Assembly (NCBI GenBank): GCA_002751075.1
Contig: NAOQ01000035.1
Location: 166,921-230,920, forward strand
Direction of reading: 5' to 3'
DNA: 64,000 nt
From: Ichthyophonus hoferi
Lineage: Eukaryota > Opisthokonta > Ichthyosporea > Ichthyophonida > Ichthyophonidae
The translations under genes were made by a program, and so were the position numbers. The notes under the pieces were generated by a model. It saw only the letters and a list, made by a program, of their open reading frames with translations. It had not been told where the DNA came from and ran no database searches. Shown in pieces: positions 13,022 to 26,297 of this stretch; within the stretch, counting starts at the first letter, position 1, and each line of letters opens with the position of its first letter.

Positions 13022-14714
13022 GTTTATTCTTTTACAGCCGTACAAATCTACCAAATGCTAACAGTTGAATATAATAAAGTATATATGTAAACCAAGATAC
13101 AATAATTCTCCCGAGTAAAGGGATGTGATTAAATAATGGACAGTGGAGGAATAAATATCTATGAATGATATTCTAAATAATAAAATAATATAATATAATA
13201 TACGAACAAAAATTTGAACTCGCAAAAACAGGGTAGTGAGTGGAAATGCGCTAATGAACTAATATGCGCATTTAATACTGGTGCTCATTGCAGTTCGGTG
13301 CGAAAAAAAGCGCGCATAGGCAGTCCTAAAAAATAAATACAAGAGACTAACCCCTACGATTGGCTGTTCGTGTACGTGAACAACAGCCATTAGGATGTTA
13401 TAATTTATAATTATATATTAGTTTTATATGAGCGATTAAAAGTATAGTTATCTTTTCAACAAACAAAAATTCGATCACTTATAAATGCTAGCATTTTTCT
13501 TTTTAATTATTCTAGATACATATAGTAGGAAATTTTAAATTTAAATGAGGCGCTCTATAATCGAGTATTTATTCTTATGTTCCAATCAAGACTTTCATGT
13601 TTAGGAGACGCATATCATGCAAGCACAGCGTTTAAATTGGTTAATCATGGGTAATTTATTAGGATTGGCCCCCTGCACCTATCCTTAATGTAATGTGTTT
13701 GTCACCAACCGCAGATTCTGCTGTTGCGCAAAGGTTTCCAAAGTTGCTTGGCTTTATTATAGGACGCCATGACTTGTTGGATTTTAAAATAGTCCTATCA
13801 ATTTTCCTTTTTTCTTTTTTTTTTTCTTTTTAAAACGTGAAATAATTTTTTTAAAAATGTGTTTCTTTTGAAACCCTATACGTCCCTTGCTCTCTTACGA
13901 TAAGATTACTTGGGACCACACCCATATCTCTCGTTTAGACCAACCCAACTTGTGGTTTATTACTCATTGTTTAGATGCTCATTATTATTGCAAAAATGAT
14001 AATTTTCTATGATATATTTCCAATCACTGAGCACACTTACTCCATGACTTTTATTGGGTAATACACCATGGCTATCTTCTCATTGTTTTTCGTAGTAACG
14101 TTATATGTTCCCACATAGAGTCTCAAATGCTATACAATTGGCCCAGGTGAACGCATCTATGATTGATACATGATTTTCCCATACTGCCAAACTCTAAATC
14201 TGCAACTTCACCTATCTACTGAAACTGTGCTATCTTTGCTACTCTTAGAATCAACGTAGATTTTTTTACCTTGTTGCTCCACTGTATCATTCAGGCACAC
14301 CATGTCCTATCTATTTCCACCTGTCTTCATTTGCTTTTCACTTTTTGAAAGTATTGCAACCTTTAGGGCAGAATTGAAAGTAGTGCCACAGAAACTTTAT
14401 AACTTATGTTTTTATTGTCTCTATTCATAACTCCCTGTAAAACTTAATGTTTAAATTGTTGTCTAAAAAAGCAAATGCGATGGAACGACTACTCGACTGC
14501 ATGTTTCAGCAGATAAGAACACTTGTGTTTCTACTACTGACAGTCAGGGATATGACTTACTTTATTCATACAGTATTAGTCCAATCATATTACTACATAC
14601 ACAATTGCAAAATAATAATCTCTGTCATACATTTTTTTTTTACCATTAACTTGACTTTAGGGTTGCTGGTTACTTGTTCGATTAAAACCACACATATCCT
14701 TAAGGTATATTGAA

Positions 14715-14950
14715 AAATATTGCAGCATATACCACATAGGCAAAGCAACTATAGGAATAATTATCTAGTTAATTCTGCTGGGTTTTAAAGTAAATATAAA
14801 ACGCAATAATTAGTAAGTATAAAAAGCTGCTGTCTGAGAAAGATTAAGGACTCATGATTCTGTAGGGATATTGTATAAAAGTTACACGATTTTTGTCCTA
14901 AACTCTCTGCTTGCAATAGTCGGCTTCCACCATGAACACAGGTGAGATAA
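14715..14950 (+). repeat. Dispersed repeat R2, copy 2
   Basis: Begins near CATATACCACATAGGCAAAG and continues through TGCTGGGTTTT to a downstream CTTGCAATAGTCGG-like tail. The head matches R2 copies at 3060 and 39325. The tail matches the copy at 39325 (GTTTGCAAAAGTTGG). Same orientation in all three; ends approximate. Confidence 0.55.
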
Positions 14951-16422
14951 TTACCGGACAAAATGAAATAAATTAAAATAAAATGAAATGAAATAAAATA
15001 AAACAGAGCAGTATAATATTATGTAGTAAAATATAACATCCTATATATATAATAGGCCAATGCAGTTTGCTCATATTAAAGCAATTTTTAACTTTTATAG
15101 GCTGCGACCAGTAACTATATAATATTATTTTATTCATAACTTAAAATATTTGGATAAGATAAGAAGCCAATACCAAGTTCAGGGTTCTTCAATTCTGCTT
15201 GTTGTCTAGTTATTTCTTTATTAGCACCATCCGGACATATCTTCTAAACTAAATTAAAATAATCATAAAATCAATAACTATAGAAAGTGGTTTAATTGTT
15301 GATTATAAAGGTTTTATTACATCAGAAGCGTCCCACTGCCCAATGCCTTAAAGCATCAGGGCTAAAGAATGAGAAAAGCATAAAGCTGATTATTAGTTGA
15401 TCTCATTTAGATTTTGAGAAAAACTTTTACGTTAAATTCAGCTTACTGAACCCGTTTATTAAAATCATTATACTCGGTCATCACAGAGTGCAAATAATTC
15501 AGCAAGTAAGTTTAAGATTATTCTGTTACGATTCCAAAATATTAACGATCACTTTCCAATCACTAATTCGATGCTATTACAGGATTCGCAAGATCTAGAC
15601 CAACAAAAAATCGCTTACCATGGAACTAAGAGCTACCCCGGACATCGGAGTAGTTAATTAGTTAGATCTTTATAGCTTTCTTACAGGTAAACTCAGTACT
15701 ATGTGGGCTTTCGACAGGTATGTCGAAAAACTAATCTGCTCTAAGCCTTATCAGAAGATCAGCTTCACCATCCTTCACAGGACCAGTTTCTTGCACTCAC
15801 TTTTATCTAAGCGGGCTAACCATGATATACGGTTACTAAAAACCAAACAGGTCTACAACCACACAGCCTTGGTGCTCCTACTTTTACTCGAAAGTAAACA
15901 TGTTCAACACAGCTCGGATGCAACAGAGTATAATCGACATTTGCTGGCCTATCAAATCCTTACCAGATTTATGGAAGCTACAAATCTTAATATGGAAACA
16001 TGGCCTTGCCTTTTATTTCCATCTTTTTGGATTTTACACAAACACTATCCCATTCGTTTAGTAAATAGCTACACAAAAACAAGCACAGTTGGTGCAACGA
16101 TTAGCACATGAACCAATTTAATTCTGTACATATAAATCTTTTATGCTCTTACATTTTTTGAAATTATAGAATGATCTTCATTCAATTCGAGGTCTGAGAT
16201 CTTATGATCGGCGTAATGATTCCATTGCCAAGTCCCAATGCTCCGCGATTTCTCTTGGCTTATGTCAACTATTTTGTTTTGTAATGTATATTTTTTCAAG
16301 TGTATCAATACTTTTAAATGCGTATATTCATTTTTTATAATGGGTGCATACGACTTTTGTACATTACCAAACCTCTTGCAAGCCGTCTTCTCATCCGTTT
16401 TTGAGACCCGTCCGATTGCATG

Positions 16423-16519
16423 GATCAACGTTGGATACTCTTTAATTGTTAACTATCTTTTCAGATCAATGTTGGATTGATACTCCTCTTTAATTGTTAA
16501 ATTGTTAACTATCTTTTCA
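16423..16519. repeat. Two-unit tandem duplication
   Basis: Unit 1 (16423-16463, 41 bases) and unit 2 (16464-16519, 56 bases) both start GATCAAYGTTGGAT and end TTAACTATCTTTTCA. Unit 2 has internal insertions. No function is suggested. Confidence 0.85.
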
Positions 16520-19307
16520 GATCTAACTCGAAACAAGAAGAGAACTCTCTTTATGACATGCACAATGACATGCTCTTAATGTTCTATGACAGTCGTTTCG
16601 CCATCTGTGCATGTAACCCATTATCAGGATCCACTAAAGATTTAAAATGACTTAACATAAACCCTACATCCCTTAACATTGTTGTCATCATAACAACAGT
16701 CTAAGATCTTGCAATGTTAGATTCAATACTGACTACGGCTCACTTGAATAACAAAACCAGGAGGATGTTCAGTACAAAAGCGTTAAAAAATGTTTTACTG
16801 CGTAATTACGAGTAACCATGCATTATTTTAACATATACCAAGAAACATTCGTGGTGAGGCCAGCCAATAGAATCAATGTTTTCACGGGGTCTTTACTCGT
16901 CCGATGAAATCTTCGGATCAAATCTTGGATCAATCTTCGAGTCTAGGTATCTAATTATTTGTCACTTGTATAGTGTGGTAGAAGCTTACCATTATGCAAA
17001 TTTTATGACGGTTATTGGCATAGCAGGGCGATTATTAACGTTGCAAAGGCAGTAACTTATATATTTTATTTTCTTAATGAGCATCGGTATTCATGGATAT
17101 ATATACACAGTATCGCGCCACTATATTTGTATGCTTTCAAAATAGTGTACCAGCGTTGATTTATTTCTGCTTCATGGTTGATTTTCTCTACGGAGTTATT
17201 TTTAATAGTTTAAGTGCATTACATTACAAAAATCTAGAATATGGTAGTCTTTTATGTCTTATGGCATAAGTGAGTATGTCGTTGATTTGGCCTGTCATAT
17301 TATATATTATTCACAGAATTTGCGATTATTAATATTTAAATCACTTACTGGAAAAATCCAGGGGAATTACCAAGTTTGTGCTTCAAATGTGAATAATATT
17401 TTATTATGAATTTTCATGAAAAACTGTGTTCTGTTTTCAAGCATGGACCCGCACAATCATTTGTATAATATTGGTCACAAGATTTTACTTCTGCTATGGC
17501 ATTAAAATCAAATACATAAGCCACTGCCTTTGCAACATTAATAGTCGTACTACCATGTCAAGGGCGGACATAAATGAGGTTTGGGTTCTATTAATCCCGG
17601 AACAACGTTTAAATTAATATTAATCGCATCGATCGGTGTGAAACTGGCTAGGAGTCAAGTCAAACTGTTAACAGCCTCCTCATAAAGATATACCAAAATC
17701 TAACTTAGACCCACTAGTTTATAATTTTTTTTTTTTTGCTGTGGATGTCTTAAACTACAATCAGAAATATAAGTTTTATGAAATTACGCTTTGTTTGGAA
17801 GTTGAGACTAATGGATGAAGATGTAATCACAAACTTCGCTTGTCCCCGTCAAATTTCGCTTCTTTCTTATTTTTACGTTTTTACGGCGGTTTCAACGATT
17901 AATCACCAAGCATCACTAATCAAATTGATCTATATAAGTGATCCGTACATGATTTGTGATCGATGGAGTCAACAACCAATCACTGATGTAAATGACTACT
18001 CTTTTGAGTCAAAATGATATGGTTCACATCACGTGGCTTGATCTCAGTTCAATTAACAAACAATGACTCGGATTACAACTAATTGTACTTTTTTCATATT
18101 TTATTGATTAGAAGCTGGATTTGACCCTGATCGACAAATCGTATTTAATAGACTATATTGTGTGACAATACGCCATTTTTTCCAGGTCTTTATGGTTCTT
18201 CTCTTTAAGTTTTCTCTTGTGTTTGGTCATAACCTCCTTAAATGAAAACTGGTTATTTTTATCTCTGATCGGGCACCTGCCGACTAGATTTGGTTTTGAT
18301 ACTTCCGGGCGGTTAACCAATGTTTGGTATTTTCTAATCGCGCTTGGGCGTTTGACCGCAATGAACATTAGCACAACTAACGTTCTTTTATACTTAAACA
18401 ACTAAAAAATCAAAGGGTTTTCACCAAATATTTCAAAGCTTATGTTCTATACCCTATTTATCGTTCCTGATTGGTTCAGGTTCAATATCATCCTTAATAT
18501 ACTAATCCGCAAATAGCCTATTGTTTCTACTAGTGAGGTTATTTTTAATAAAGCTTTTAAGACGACATTGCTACTTGATAACTTAATACATTGTAGAAAT
18601 TTTGATGCCATCATGTATACATATATAAACAAACTATTAGATATAATGCACTTAATGTAATATGTAAATCGTTATCCCTTTCGCGGTTGGCATTCCAGAA
18701 TCATAAGAACCCAAAGAATCATAAGATCGCATGATGTGATCGGTGTTTGTAGTGGATAACGTGATGCATGCGATCGTGATTTCCGATCAAAATTTTGATC
18801 ACAATCAATCTTCTATCTCATAAGACACCTGATCCCCTGAGGTTTTCTTGATCTCTCAATGATATACATACATCTTGTACTATTTTCTGGTCAAAAGTAT
18901 TAATCGATACACAAGCAAAATAATTTTCATGTGGATTTTTATTTTGCACCAGTAATACTAGTATCATAACCCTGGCATCATACCACCCCCATAAATGTGA
19001 ACTACAAATTTATGTAAATCTACATTGCTATCAGAAATATTAATTATTTAATACAACTACCCTATACTATAGTACATGATACACTTATTTCTACTTGGTT
19101 CTGATATCTTATGGCTAACTTCCCCACCCAGTCCATTGGACTACTTTCAACAATCAAGTACTGTATTCCTACTTAAAAATAGGATAAATCAAAAGCTGTT
19201 CTAAAAACAGAAGCAATTCACAACTATACAACTATCCTATACAACACTAACTACATAACTATACTGCATAGGCAGTTATGAAAGAAAAGTATAGAATATA
19301 ATACTAA

Positions 19308-22157
19308 TCAACAATCTACGACATAGAAGACATTCTTACCATTCCAATAAGAAAACTGATTGTCAAATATAACTGAAGCCTTTCCTTCCTCATCCGCAGC
19401 CACAATTACATCTCCGTATTCCTTCTTTACCTCACTGTGCTGGCCGCCCACCACCCTAATATTACCACAATCACAAATAAACTTGACTGTAATTTTTTTG
19501 TTATTGACAGAGGTAGTTAGATCAATGGTCTGTTTTTCTCTTGGATCCAAATGCATCTTCTTCATGGTGGCTGTTGTAATTGGTTTGTTATCCACACTAA
19601 AACCTCCAAATTTCGCTGGAAAATTGGTGGGCTCAATTATTTCAAGAAGAGTTGAGCGAACTTTTTCAGCCGAAACCATGGTAAATTTGGAAAAGGTACG
19701 GGCGGGTATGACAACAGAGAGGACTGAAAATATTTTCTGCATCAAAAAAGGAACGTTAACAAACAATTTCTTGTAGAGGAATTCCGGGTAGTTATCAGAA
19801 AAGAGATTAATAATTTCTTTGCTGGCAGCCTTCATATGTTGGCTCATTCTCATCAGACTGGCGCCCTCATAGTCATGGACCTATAGGGAGAAAGGGGAAT
19901 AATTGGGTAGAAGACAGGTTTGATGTTCAGTAATGTTAATAATTCATAAAAAACTTGACATTGTATAATGGGAAAAAGGTGTCATGCCACAGAGAAGTAG
20001 GTTCAAACGAAATGTAGGTGGAAATAGATGCGCATAGTTATACAAAAGAGTGGTGGATAAGTGATGAGCATACTAAGGAAGATCGGGAGAAACTAGGAGA
20101 ATATAGACCATTTCATAAAAGTCAAAATGGACCATAGATGTATATAACGATGGATTTATCCCAAACACATTTTAACAAAACTGACCAAAATTGGATCCAA
20201 AACCATGCAGTAGTTATGTCCAGCAAGGAGGTCAATCTCTCTATCATCATTAAGTTAAAAGAATAATAGAAATAAAAATTACTTGTGTAATATTTTCCTT
20301 TCCATTCTCAAAATCTAGTAATTCAATGGCCTTTTCCTGTAACTGGACTCTCCACCTGACAAATTTATGAATGCCATCATGTTGTTCAAAGATCTGACTT
20401 GTGTCTATTGCACCATAGAAGTTATATGTTACTGGCTGACCTGAAAAAGGATTCAAGTACCAAGGTTAATGAAAGTGCTAATATATAACTGTGTGAATAG
20501 TATACGGATTTATTTAATGATATAAATAACATTCGTGATATATCATGCATGTATTTATAAAGGGTGTAATATAGGCTAAGAAGAAAAGTTGAGTGAAATC
20601 CTAGAAAGTCAAATAGAGGGTAGACAAAAAAAAATTCCAATAAAAAAATAAAAGGATCAGAAATTGAGGTAATAAATTACTATACATGGTTAAAAAATCA
20701 CATCACACAGAGCTATACTATCGTCCACTTCCGTTCCTATAAAGTATAATTTGGTTTTTAATGCTAATATCATATTTCCTTCCCATCTAATTAGGCTATT
20801 AACTATCACATTGGCATCTACACCCTCCTTACTACTTACACAATTCTTTTCTCTGTAACACAATTACTCTCATATTTATAGAAAACCTTATGTATCTAAA
20901 AAACAAAAACAATACACACCCATATATAACCATATTCATCCATGCACATCACTATACGGCATTATTCTCTCTTCTTCCCTACCTAGCTTATCTGTACCAT
21001 AGATGTATCCCAATGCGTCAAAGGCAGGAGGAAAGGTCTCGGTCAGTAGGTCATGGATTCTAAACGCCTTTCGCCACTGTGCATGCACCAAGAGAGTAAT
21101 AAAGTATGTGTAAGGAAAAGGAGAGAAAAGTATAATTTATAATGATAAAATAAAAAAAGTAATATGATGGGATGTGTTTTGGATGTGGGAGTGTGTACGA
21201 ACATGTATATAGAGGATGAATGTTGTCCTTGCGAAAGGTACAAAAGTATATAAAGATACGGTGATGTTGGGTTTATATATAAATAATGTATAACTTAGGT
21301 TTGTGTTCTTTTCAAAAAAAGGATAAAAAGCAGAATGACATTATCAGAAAAAATAAGGAGAGGGAGAGGAGGAAACATTTCTAATACCTCACATTCATAA
21401 AAAGTATTCATATAGTGATAGTGATTAAGACAAACAATCTGCTACTATTACAAGTGGGAAGGGAGCGCAAGTCAATGAAAAGTAAAAAGAGAAAAAGAAA
21501 AGAAAGAAAGAGAGAAGAAATCAATACACACAAATCTAATAAGAAGGGAAAAACATGGCCCCAGAAAGAGAAGATAACCCAGAAAAAAGATAAATAAATA
21601 TGCCTTTGTCGAGAAAGAATAAACATAGGTAAAGATATGAGGCGGTGGGGGGGTGGTGAGGGGTGGGTTGGGTAACCTTTAGAGTATTAAGAATCATCTC
21701 CATAGTAGTTGGTATAACAAAATCGCGAGCCCTCAAGAATTTAAGTAATATCACTTTCTCCCTGATACCATAGACCGTATCGAGGTTGGACAAACATGCT
21801 CCCCATAGATTGTACTGTGTTTGGACGTACGTCAATGCCCATGTCATATATTGTGAACTATTATAGTCGCTAGAGGAGAAGATAATGATGATGGAAAGAC
21901 AGAGAGAGAAAGAGGGGGGCTCGCGTTAACTTGCATTCCTAGTGCAGGGTGGGTTGTCCGGAAAAATTCAGCTTTAACCAGAGATATTAAGAAAAGAAAC
22001 AAGAAATAAACCACAATTTAAAGAAAACATTTACATCCTCTGCTTCAAGGGCATATTCCTGAAGCTCTGTGGGAAGGAGAGACTTCCTCAATAATTCCAA
22101 GGTTGTTTCCTCTGCTTTCGTCAAACTACCTAGATATCCCGTTTGTGTAATAGACAT
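19308..22157 (-). CDS. Sec14-like CRAL-TRIO/GOLD protein, paralogue A
   Basis: Sec14/patellin-type lipid-transfer protein, expected to bind phosphoinositides or other lipids at cytosolic membrane faces. Exons: 22157-22035, about 21869-21677, 21076-20983, 20440-20283 and 19880-19308 (stop). The CRAL-TRIO N-terminal helix region is in exon 2 (LWGA, then ILLKFLRARDF). The lipid-binding core spans exons 3-5 (GQPVTYNFYG, VHDYEGASLM, KKLFVNVPFLM). It is followed by the family hallmark PAKFGGF and a C-terminal beta-rich GOLD-like domain ending in FSYWNGKNVFYVV. Exons 3, 4 and 5 join in phase. The join between exons 1 and 2 does not fit in phase with the obvious sites, so a small exon or another splice site is missing there. 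Total length is about 370-380 residues. The paralogue at 56606-59767 shares its architecture and the exact lengths of exons 1 and 3. Confidence 0.88.
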
Positions 22158-22989
22158 CCTTGCACAAATACTCTCTTTCTCTCTCTTTAAAATACTCATA
22201 TGTCTAATTAGGAATAAGCAATAAAGACTTTTGACAGAATATATATTGCATAAGCTTACAGGGCGATGCAGATGCACCACTATAATAATAATGTCTTACA
22301 ATAGTTTATTGATCTGCTTGATCCTTTTACCTTTTCGTCTAAGCTTATCATTGTACAGGACAAATTGATCATATTTTTATTAACCAATGCAAAATGAATG
22401 ATCAGTATTAACCAATGATATACCATAAGTATACTTAGATGTATACATGTATACATTGTATCAATTAAGGCAATCCATTCCATCCATTTTTACTCCTAAT
22501 TTAGTAACCACTGGAGCGAGGTAAATCTCTGGCAACAGGTATGGGTTAAGTTCACTAGAGAGAGAGAGGAAAAAAGACTTGAGTTTCATGTTTTTTTTTC
22601 TTTATTAAACTTGAGTTATTTTTTGATATATATATATTTTTAACACCATAACTTAATAAGTAGCTTGTTTAAATTTTATACAGGGGAAAATTTGTAATTT
22701 ATGCAAACACTGTAGCGATGATTACATTAGCAATCAAATCAAACAATTAGATCATTCCAGGGCATTTGTTGGCTTTTCTTGTAGGATGTAACAGATTTAT
22801 ACCATTATTTCTTTGTTTCATTTTTCTACTGAAACTGGTTTCCAGAATACCAAATGTGCTATTTTATCATCAATGGCAACATCTGATAACTACATTGTAA
22901 TAGTAAGACCTGCCTTTACAATGTAGTCCTAGCGTGTATTTCTATGCCGCGAGACTTGCTCTCAAAGTCAGACAACCGGATAATAACAT
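22158..22989. other. Upstream region of paralogue A
   Basis: Holds the 5' flank of the Sec14-GOLD gene and AT-rich DNA. No further gene and no clear promoter element is visible. Confidence 0.5.
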
Positions 22990-24310
22990 GTTAAAACAGG
23001 AATATTTCATTACAGAGGTTCCCAGAGATAATTCGACAAATTCCTACATAAATGGACAGATCCCAACAATAAATGAATAGATGCCAACAGTAAATGGACA
23101 TTTTGAATTCAAAAATAAAAATAAAATAAAATAAAACAATAAAGAGGAAATTGAAAGAAATTTATATTTCGGCTATTTTCACTAGAGGAATTGTATTTTT
23201 TATGTACATTTCTTAAAAAAAACTTGAACGAAAAATTGGTAATCAAAAAAAGAAATAAAAGAAATAAAAGAAAAATCTTTTTGTGTATTGTCTCACGTAA
23301 ACCTTCTTTCACCTTCCCCACATTCTGTTACCGACAAATCCTGAAATACTTCAATGAGCATTTTGAATATGCACAATACTGTAGTATTGGAAATAGGACA
23401 AGTATCTGTTGTACTACATATACTATACTATATTAGGCTATATGATCTTATGTCATAACTAGCTATGACCACACACACCCCAAGTTCTATCAAATAGTCG
23501 TTGTCAGGTAAAGGGAAGGCTAATGCTCTAGTTAGCTGCTCCTGAATCTCCTTCAGTTAATCAATGGATATAGAAGCTTTTACATAACTTCTTACATAGC
23601 GATGTAGTGTATATGTAATGCGTAACTGTATATAACATAATGTGGGGAAAAGTGAATGTAGGTTTATGTGGGACATTACACGAGAAGATTTTCCAAATAT
23701 TCTTTTCTTTTCTTGATTTGCAATTTTTTGTTCAAAAAATTATAAGAAACATATGTGAAAAATACAATTCCTTTATTGAAAATAACAGAAATGTAGATTT
23801 CTTTCAATTTCCTCTTCATTATTCTATTTCGTTTTTATATTATTTTTAAATTCAAAATGTCCCTTCATTATTGGAGTTTATCCATTTATTGTTGGGATCT
23901 GTACATTGTAGGGATTTGTCGAATTGTTTTTTTAGAATTTGTCACTCAATTTTGGGATTTGTCCATATATTTTGGGATCCGTTCATTTATGTAGGGATTT
24001 GTCGAATTATCTCTGGGAGTTGACGAATTATTTCCGGGAACCTCTATAATTTGGCTATTTCTTTATATGGTTACAATCATTTATTATTATTAGCAAATAT
24101 TATTGCATATGTATTCTGGAAAAATAGCTAGTACAAACTACTGGTGCTAAATGACAATCCAAAATATCCAAGATACTCAATCAACATCGAACCAGCCAAT
24201 GGCAAAGGCCCTGCAACTATATGAAACCGTTCAAATCATACGTTCTGGGGTCCAGACAACATATTGCTTAGGCATATCAATTTGAGATATGCCTCTGATA
24301 AATGACAGTT
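22990..24310 (+). repeat. Dispersed repeat R1, copy a (split by an insertion)
   Basis: The left end (GTTAAAACAGGAATATTT, 22990-23012) and the remainder (24047-24310) match R1 copies b and c as one continuous sequence. The intervening 23013-24046 is an inserted foldback element. Matching words in the remainder are TATTATTAGCAA, GGAAAATAGCTAGT, GAACCAGCCAATGG and ATTGCTTAGGCA. The right end is approximate. Confidence 0.7.
23013..24046. mobile_element. Non-autonomous foldback DNA element with long inverted repeats (hAT-like ends)
   Basis: The left arm (23013 to about 23333) and right arm (about 23636 to 24046) are imperfect inverted copies of each other. Both run from CAGAGGTTCCC at the tip through GACATTTTGAATT and GAGGAAATTGAAAGAAAT to CCCCACATT at the inner edge. 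The tips hold short repeats of about 20 bases of the form GGGATTTGTCSAATTAT; the right arm has more of them (about seven), which makes it longer. The CAGAGG... tip resembles hAT termini, but no 8-base target duplication is evident, so the family is tentative. About 300 bases lie between the arms. No transposase is encoded. Each arm carries an outward-facing open frame of about 70 codons with similar sequence (FFQFPL, KYNS). Confidence 0.8.
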
Positions 24311-24519
24311 TTAGACAGCAAATTACATTGTATTACAAAATATATTCTAGTTAAATTGCTTCAAACTTTTATTAAGGGCTATTTATACTAATCTTGATGT
24401 GATATCAATTAAACAACTTGATAAAGTGGTGAAGTATAGTAACAATCTAGAATAGTATAGTACACCAATCGTATCTATCTATATAGTTCATGCAGATGAT
24501 AATTTTGGGTAGATATTAT

Positions 24520-24945
24520 GTTCAAACAGGAATATTTAATTAGTTAAGTTTTTCTTTATATAGCCATAAACATTTAATATTATTAGCAATTATTATTACA
24601 TATGTAACCCGGGAAAATAGCTAGTGCAATCTATTGGTATTAAATGACAATTCAAGATGATCTATGAGAATTGAACCAGCCAATGGTAGAGGGCATGAGA
24701 CTAAATAGTATGCCATTTCCAATCAAAGTTTTTGGTCCAGATAGCACATTGTTTATGCACTTGCCTATGGCAAGTCTTTCTGACTTTTTCAATAATAAAA
24801 ATGCGTCTTAACATATTTGTAATCCGTGTATGTAAAGGGACACCTTTAATCGCCCCTTTATTCGGCATTCTCTCCCCTTCTAAACAAATATAGGTCACAG
24901 GAAGGCTCCTGTCTCTACTTATTATCCCCAACATAGTATCAGAAA
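24520..24945 (+). repeat. Dispersed repeat R1, copy b
   Basis: The most complete uninterrupted R1 copy here. It runs from GTTCAAACAGGAATATTTAA through GGGAAAATAGCTAGTGCA, GAACCAGCCAATGG and CCTATGGCAAGTC to TAAACAAATATAGGTCAC and CTCCTGTCTCTACTTAT. A minus-strand open frame of 84 codons inside it is part of the repeat and not a recognised gene. Confidence 0.75.
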
Positions 24946-25467
24946 AAACTTGCATAGTTTACGACAATCAAAAAACCTGGTAATTCCATTAAGTCATCTA
25001 TCCTGGAATGCCAAAACAAACTTTATAACCCATCCCTACGTCCACCTACTGACCTCTACGTGTGGAGCTCAATTTTATTACACCTACACAGTCTTCAAAT
25101 CTGCATTTGAGCTATCAACATCTCCAGCTTCAAAGTAACACCAAGGGAGCGTGCAAAACAACTGGGCAACACTCATATATCTCTTCAGCTGCCAGATGCT
25201 ATATGCCAGAGCCAGAGCAAGAGCCAGAACCAGAGCCTAAGCCAAAGCGAGTAGGAATTTAACATACTGTGATGAACTATCTTTTGTTTTTTTTTATAAA
25301 TTGGGTGCCGTGCCACAGTCACTTACGAATATCCACAGGAATTATCTGGTTTATTTAGTGAGCGTCAAGCCTACAGCTAAGCAGTCACCATGTTAATTTT
25401 TCCTTCATATTCCTTTTCATATTTTTCATGCCCTAGGTAAAATAATCCGCCTAGGTTAAGGTGAGGT

Positions 25468-25865
25468 GTTAAATCAGAAATATTTAATTAGTTTAAAGTA
25501 TTTATTTATTTAGCTATAAGCATTTAATATTATAGCAATTTTTATTGCATATGAAGTCTGGGAAAATAGTTAGTGCAGTCTGATCTATTAAAATTGAATC
25601 AGCCAATAGTAGAGATCTTGCAACTATATAATATGCCATTCCGGATCATATGTTTTGGGTCAAGATAGCACATGGCTTAGGCATCCTGCCTATGGCAAGT
25701 CCTGCTGACTTGTTTACTAGTAAAAATGTATCTTAGCATATCTTTACTCAGTGTATGCAAAATGAAATATCAAAATAACCCTTAATTAAGTATCCTCTTT
25801 CCTTCTAAACGAATATAGGTCACGGGAGCGCTCCTGTCTCTACTTATGATTGCCAGCATCTTATG
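25468..25865 (+). repeat. Dispersed repeat R1, copy c
   Basis: Parallel to copy b along its whole length, from GTTAAATCAGAAATATTTAA to CTCCTGTCTCTACTTATG, with scattered substitutions and small indels. Shared words include CCTATGGCAAGTCCTGCTGA and GAATATAGGTCACGGGA. No coding capacity was recognised. Confidence 0.75.
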
Positions 25866-26259
25866 TAAAAGTAAAGATACTATAAGCACAATAACAAGAA
25901 AAAGCAATATTGATCTAGGCACAAGGTATATATATGTTTATGATAGAGATATGTTCAAACGTTATCAATGATCCGAACAGATTGAGTAGCCCACCAAGAG
26001 TTTCCTTCTACTTTACTTAAATTCCAGTGGGATATTAGTAATAAATAATACGGTAAGCATAGTCATTTTATAATCAATGCAAACCATAAATCAATCTAGA
26101 TTTGCATTAAAGTTACTTCGTAACAAAAGCAATGTTAGGTAACTTTGATGTCATTGTCTTAGAATTGTTTAGTAAGACCTTATTGAAAATGAATATCAAA
26201 TAACAGTTTCTCGCCTAGTTTACTAGTAATTATTTCCTCATTATTGTATTATATCCAAG

Positions 26260-26297
<38 letters not shown>

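Larger units (their letters stand above)
13022..19307. other. Gene-poor intergenic region
   Basis: About 6.3 kb between the start of cyclin Y and the end of Sec14-GOLD paralogue A. It contains R2 copy 2 (14715-14950), a short tandem duplication (16423-16519) and GATC-rich palindromic words near 18730-18800. Open frames of 136 codons (15701-16111, +), 95 codons (16141-16428, -) and 82 codons (18153-18401, -) have no recognisable family, signal peptide or splice context. I do not call them genes. Confidence 0.5.

Noticed and set aside
14030-14300. Minus-strand segments that look weakly protein-like (around a VDSKSSKDST word)
   Set aside because: Too short and no family, domain or splice context; could be chance or a very old relic.
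15701-16111. 136-codon plus-strand open frame
   Set aside because: Has an ATG, but no recognisable domain, signal or repeat relation and no supporting context; one such frame is expected by chance in this much DNA.
16141-16428. 95-codon minus-strand open frame with Lys/His-rich composition
   Set aside because: No family recognised and it adjoins a tandem duplication; not enough to call a gene.
23013-24046. Considered as an LTR element because of the two related ends
   Set aside because: The ends are inverted and not direct repeats, and no retroelement protein is present, so a foldback DNA element fits better.
24701-24955. 84-codon minus-strand frame
   Set aside because: Lies wholly within dispersed repeat R1 copy b and is not evidently kept in copy c.
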